Shown here: positions 47,054-50,346 of the stretch, piece by piece
How the letters are laid out: the number at the start of each line of letters is the position of its first letter
How positions within the stretch are numbered: position 1 is the first letter of the stretch
Source: Phenylobacterium sp.
Lineage (GTDB): Bacteria; Pseudomonadota; Alphaproteobacteria; Caulobacterales; Caulobacteraceae
Assembly (NCBI RefSeq): GCF_030680185.1
Contig: NZ_JAUXVZ010000007.1
Location: forward strand, 1-50,346
Reading direction: 5' to 3'
DNA length: 50,346 bases
Translations under genes and position numbers: made by a program
The notes under the pieces: model-generated
The model's database searches: none
What the model saw: only the letters and a program-made list of their open reading frames with translations
What the model was told of the DNA's origin: nothing

Positions 47054-47263
47054 CACTCATCCTCGTGAAGCGCCGATCCCCTCATCAGGGGCGTCGAGGT
47101 CACCGACTTTCGACCCGGCGCTTGGCAGGACAAGCGGGGCGAGACGTCTCAAGGGCAGGTTTAGCTCCCCGATGTGCGGGGCGGTGACGCCTGGGTGAAC
47201 TGCAGACCCTGGAAGCGCTTCTATCAGCCCTTTGGCCGCAGACAAGGGCCGTAGCGCAGCCAC

Positions 47264-47296
47264 GAAAAAGGGCGGCCGCATCGCTGCGGCCGCCCT
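47264..47296 (-). terminator. pnp rho-independent terminator
   Basis: Eleven-base perfect arms (47270-47280 and 47285-47295) with a 4-base loop, followed on the minus strand by five Ts. It lies 30 bases after the pnp stop. The remaining 47057-47263 stretch shows no convincing gene. Confidence 0.92.
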
Positions 47297-47325
47297 CGTT
47301 CGTCTTCAGGATGGTGCGGAAGCCT

Positions 47326-49458
47326 TTAGGCCTCGGCCCCTTCCTTCTGGGACAGGTCTTCGCCGGTCACCTGGTCGACGACCTTCATGGACAGGCGGGT
47401 CTTGCCGCGATCGTCGAAGCCCAGGAGCTTGACCTTCACTTCCTGGCCTTCGGTCAGGACGTCGGACACCTTGGCCACGCGCTCGTTGGAGATCTGGCTC
47501 ACGTGAACCAGGCCGTCCTTGGCGCCGAAGAAGTTCACGAAGGCCCCGAAGTCGACCACCTTCACCACCTTGCCGGTGTAGATGGCGTTCAGCTCGGGCT
47601 CCGAGGCGATGGACTTGATCCAGTCGCGGGCCGCATCGATCTTGGACTGCTCGGACGCCGCGATCTTGATCGTGCCGTCGTCGGAGATGTCCACCTTGGC
47701 GCCGGTTTCGGCGACGATCTCGCGGATCACCTTGCCGCCCGAACCGATGACTTCGCGGATCTTGTCGACCGCGATCTTCATGGTTTCGATCTTGGGCGCG
47801 TACTCACCGAGCTCGGTGCGCGGCGCGTCCATGGCCTTGGTCATCTCGTTCAGAATGTGCTGGCGGCCTTCCTTGGCCTGCTCCAGCGCCTTCTTCATGA
47901 TCTCCTCGGTGATGCCGGCGATCTTGATGTCCATCTGCAGCGAGGTGATGCCATCAGCGGTGCCGGCGACCTTAAAGTCCATGTCGCCCAGGTGGTCTTC
48001 GTCGCCCAGGATGTCGGAGAGCACGGCGAAGCCGTCGGACTCCAGGATCAGGCCCATGGCGATGCCGGAGACCGGCTTCTTCAGGGGCACGCCCGCATCC
48101 ATCATGGCCAGCGAAGCGCCGCAGACCGTGGCCATGGAGGAGGAGCCGTTGGACTCCAGGATCTCCGAGACCAAGCGGATGGTGTAGGGGAAGTCTTCCG
48201 TGGCCGGCAGGACCGGACGGACGGCGCGCCAGGCGAGCTTGCCGTGGCCGATTTCACGACGGCCGGGCGAACCCATGCGGCCAGCTTCCCCGACGCTGAA
48301 GGGAGGGAAGTTGTAGTGGAGAAGGAACTTCTCCTTGTAGGTGCCTTCCAGGGCGTCGATGAACTGCTCGTCGTCGCCGGTGCCCAGGGTGGCGACCACA
48401 AGGGCCTGGGTTTCGCCGCGGGTGAACAGGGCCGAGCCGTGGGCCCGGGGCAGGATGCCCACTTCCGAGACGATGGGACGGACCTTGTCGACGGTGCGGC
48501 CGTCGATGCGCAGGCCGGTGTCGAGGATGCCGCGGCGGACGACGTCAGCCTCGAGCTCCTTGAACACGCCGCCCAGCTTCTGGCTGTCGGCGCCGTCGGG
48601 ATTGGCCTCGGACTTGGCCATGGAGGCCATGGCCTTCTGCTTGGCCTGGCTGAGCGCCTCCTGGCGGTCCTGCTTCTTGGTGACCTTGTAGGCCGCGGCG
48701 ATGTCGGCCCCGACCAGGGTCTTCATCTGCGCCTTCAGGGCGTCGGTGTCGTCGGCGGCGAAGTCGAAGGGCTCCTTGGCCGAATGCTCGGCCAGGTCGA
48801 TGATCGCCTCGATCACCGGCTGGATCGACTTGTGGGCGAAGGAGACGCCGCCCAGGACCTGCTCTTCGGTCAGTTCCTGGATTTCGGATTCCACCATCAT
48901 CACCGCATCGGCCGTACCGGCGACGACGAGGTCCATCTGGCTGGTCTTCAGCTCTTCCAGGGTCGGGTTGAGGACGTACTCACCCTCGATGAAGGCCACG
49001 CGGGCCGCGGCGATCGGACCCATGAAGGGGGCGCCGGAGATCACCAGGGCGGCGGAGGCCGCGACCATGGCGACGATGTCGGGATCGTTCTCAAGGTCGT
49101 GGGCCAGGACGGTGCAGACCACCTGGACTTCGTTCTTGAAGCCCTTGACGAACAGCGGTCGGATCGGACGGTCGATCAGGCGGGAGACCAGGGTCTCCTT
49201 TTCCGACGGACGGCCTTCGCGCTTGAAGAAGCCGCCGGGGATCTTGCCCGCGGCGTAGGTCTTCTCCTGGTAGTTCACGGTCAGGGGGAAGAAGTCCTGG
49301 CCGGGCTTGGCGGACTTGGCGAACACGGCGGTGGCGAGCACCACGGTCTCGCCATAGGTGGCCAGCACCGCGCCGTCGGCTTGACGGGCCATGCGGCCGG
49401 TCTCGAGGGTCAGCGTCTTGCCGCCCCACTCGATGGTTTTGCGTTTGATATCGAACAT
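47326..49458 (-). CDS. pnp: Polyribonucleotide nucleotidyltransferase
   Basis: 710-residue PNPase, phosphorolytic 3'-5' exoribonuclease of RNA decay. Two RNase PH domains are separated by a helical linker. The first starts [20 protein letters not shown]; the second carries [19 protein letters not shown] and the active-site [23 protein letters not shown] domain ([20 protein letters not shown]) and an S1 domain ([20 protein letters not shown]) follow. The start at 49458 gives the family N-terminus. It follows rpsO, the usual rpsO-pnp order, with 289 bases between. Confidence 0.97.
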   Translation of the reverse strand: MFDIKRKTIEWGGKTLTLETGRMARQADGAVLATYGETVVLATAVFAKSAKPGQDFFPLTVNYQEKTYAAGKIPGGFFKREGRPSEKETLVSRLIDRPIRPLFVKGFKNEVQVVCTVLAHDLENDPDIVAMVAASAALVISGAPFMGPIAAARVAFIEGEYVLNPTLEELKTSQMDLVVAGTADAVMMVESEIQELTEEQVLGGVSFAHKSIQPVIEAIIDLAEHSAKEPFDFAADDTDALKAQMKTLVGADIAAAYKVTKKQDRQEALSQAKQKAMASMAKSEANPDGADSQKLGGVFKELEADVVRRGILDTGLRIDGRTVDKVRPIVSEVGILPRAHGSALFTRGETQALVVATLGTGDDEQFIDALEGTYKEKFLLHYNFPPFSVGEAGRMGSPGRREIGHGKLAWRAVRPVLPATEDFPYTIRLVSEILESNGSSSMATVCGASLAMMDAGVPLKKPVSGIAMGLILESDGFAVLSDILGDEDHLGDMDFKVAGTADGITSLQMDIKIAGITEEIMKKALEQAKEGRQHILNEMTKAMDAPRTELGEYAPKIETMKIAVDKIREVIGSGGKVIREIVAETGAKVDISDDGTIKIAASEQSKIDAARDWIKSIASEPELNAIYTGKVVKVVDFGAFVNFFGAKDGLVHVSQISNERVAKVSDVLTEGQEVKVKLLGFDDRGKTRLSMKVVDQVTGEDLSQKEGAEA

Positions 49459-49717
49459 GATTTTTCTTCTTTCATATCCCGGCAGGCGTATTCCTGGCGG
49501 GGGCGGACAGGGCGTCGGACTTCCGAAATCCTCTCCAGGTGAACAGGCTTGATGAGGATTTCGTCGCAACCCTCAGCGTGCGTCTTGGGGGCCTTGACCC
49601 CCGGCCGCCATATCGTCCCCGGCCTGTCGCGGAGGGGAGGCGGTCGTCCATGGGCGCTGCCGCGATAGGGCGGCGCCAGTGTCTGAGACCCTTAAAATCA
49701 GAGGCCCCATATGCGAC

Positions 49718-49739
49718 GCCCCCGCTTTCGCGGGGGCGC
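49718..49739 (-). terminator. Hairpin between rpsO and pnp
   Basis: Nine-bp stem (49718-49726 with 49731-49739) closed on the minus strand by a GAAA tetraloop, 9 bases after the rpsO stop. No T-run follows, so partial termination or an RNase-processing/stability stem, as at rpsO-pnp junctions elsewhere, is likely. The remaining 49459-49717 stretch shows no gene. Confidence 0.6.
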
Positions 49740-49747
49740 TGAACATC

Positions 49748-50017
49748 CTAGCGGCGCAGGCCGAGGACCTCGATGAGGGCCTGATAGCGAGCCTGTTCGG
49801 ACTTCTTCAGGTGATCGAGGAGCGACCGGCGCTGGGAGACCATCTTGAGCAGGCCCCGGCGCGAATGGTTGTCCTTCTTGTGGGTCTTGAAGTGCTCGGT
49901 CAGGTTGATGATCCGTTCGGTCAGGATCGCCACCTGGACTTCGGCGCTTCCGGTGTCACCCTCGCTGCGGGCGTGGGTCTTGATAATTTCGGCCTTACGG
50001 TCCGGGGTAACCGACAT
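49748..50017 (-). CDS. rpsO: 30S ribosomal protein uS15
   Basis: 89-residue uS15, an early 16S rRNA-binding protein. [40 protein letters not shown], and [20 protein letters not shown] match along the full length. GGAG lies 7 bases before the ATG at 50017. It is only 14 bases after the truB stop, so truB-rpsO(-pnp) form a classical operon. Confidence 0.97.
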   Translation of the reverse strand: MSVTPDRKAEIIKTHARSEGDTGSAEVQVAILTERIINLTEHFKTHKKDNHSRRGLLKMVSQRRSLLDHLKKSEQARYQALIEVLGLRR

Positions 50018-50031
50018 CGTGCATCTCCGCT

Positions 50032-50346
50032 CTATTCGAGATGAAAGACGCGGGACGGCTCGAGCTTGCCGGCGCGCATCTCGCAGAGGGCCACCATCAC
50101 GCCACGACACATAGCCGAAACGGTTCGAGCGCCCGGCGCAAGCCCGGCTCTCAAGGTTTCGACCTGTCGGGGAACGAGAACGATCGACCGTCCCTGCTTA
50201 AGTCTGAAAGCGTCTTCGTCGGTCACGGCCAACGCCGGGATGTCGTCCAGCGCGGTCTCGACCGGAAGCAATGCCTCCGACTGCCGGGCCTTATGCCCCA
50301 ATTCCTCAAGTAAATCCAGCCCGATCGCCCGGGCCTCGGTGAAGGC
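50032..50346 (-). CDS. truB: tRNA pseudouridine-55 synthase, C-terminal part (cut by right edge)
   Basis: The last 104 residues of TruB, which makes pseudouridine 55 in the T-loop of tRNAs. The readable part contains [40 protein letters not shown] and a final RVFHLE. This covers the conserved [12 protein letters not shown] stretch and the PUA-like C-terminal region. The reading frame is open to the window edge; the catalytic Asp domain lies outside. It is upstream of rpsO as in most bacteria. Confidence 0.92.
   Translation of the reverse strand, partial: AFTEARAIGLDLLEELGHKARQSEALLPVETALDDIPALAVTDEDAFRLKQGRSIVLVPRQVETLRAGLAPGARTVSAMCRGVMVALCEMRAGKLEPSRVFHLE

Noticed and set aside
47057..47281. 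Minus-strand 74-codon open frame between pnp and the DUF2087-like gene
   Set aside because: It contains the pnp terminator hairpin, has no ribosome-binding site and no recognisable protein pattern.
47311..49542. 743-codon plus-strand open frame opposite pnp
   Set aside because: Antisense shadow of pnp; it even runs across the pnp terminator region boundary and lacks a ribosome-binding site.
50172..50181. GAACGAGAAC resembling an SOS half-site pair
   Set aside because: The two GAAC elements are only 2 bases apart instead of 7 and lie inside truB.

Overview
The window is a GC-rich (roughly two-thirds G+C by eye), gene-dense bacterial chromosome segment. It most resembles Caulobacterales (Caulobacter/Phenylobacterium-like Alphaproteobacteria). 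The reasons are: the dnaA N-terminus and the rpsT-dnaA arrangement next to echA, mutM, ubiE/ubiB, coaBC and dut; an imuA-imuB-dnaE2 cassette with a GTTC-N7-GTTC alphaproteobacterial LexA box; an HWE-family histidine kinase; CtrA-like TTAA-N7 half-sites; and GANTC (CcrM-type) sites around the dnaA promoter. Genus cannot be fixed from the sequence alone. No insertion sequence, prophage, CRISPR array, tRNA or rRNA gene was seen. Both edges cut genes: Ku on the left, truB on the right.

Layout. 1-9.5 kb: start of Ku, a secreted carboxylesterase, an HWE histidine kinase, the SOS mutagenesis cassette imuA-imuB-dnaE2 (minus strand) and a Nudix hydrolase. 9.5-18 kb: PiT phosphate transporter, serC-serA with a probable structured serC leader and a ParB-like small protein, two small conserved unknowns, a hybrid histidine kinase and a small exported protein. 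18-25 kb: PhzF-like isomerase, thiD coupled to a nucleotidyltransferase-like gene, an SDR, folP, a small basic protein, ftsH and rpsU (with an apparent CTG start). 25-34.7 kb: COQ9, purE-purK, a GGDEF cyclase coupled to an RNA pseudouridine synthase, a DUF6438-like lipoprotein, ligD and otsA-otsB. 34.7-44 kb: zwf, coaBC-dut, an SOS-box-preceded lipoprotein with a toxin-like C-terminal domain, ubiE-ubiB, mutM, a TraB/GumN lipoprotein, an enoyl-CoA hydratase and a GDSL hydrolase. 44-50.3 kb: rpsT, dnaA, a DUF2087-like protein and truB-rpsO-pnp.

Several genes form a DNA-damage theme: Ku and LigD (non-homologous end joining), ImuA/ImuB/DnaE2 (translesion mutagenesis), MutM (oxidised guanine), Dut and possibly the Nudix protein (nucleotide-pool hygiene). 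The lipoprotein at 38002-38502 has a second perfect SOS operator. It is the most interesting candidate in the window: an apparently DNA-damage-inducible membrane-anchored protein whose C-terminal region resembles the toxin tips of polymorphic toxins. Other items worth checking are a 15-bp hairpin that buries the ribosome-binding site at 15014, the CTG start of rpsU, the serC leader, and a two-hairpin repeat found at two places 46 kb apart.
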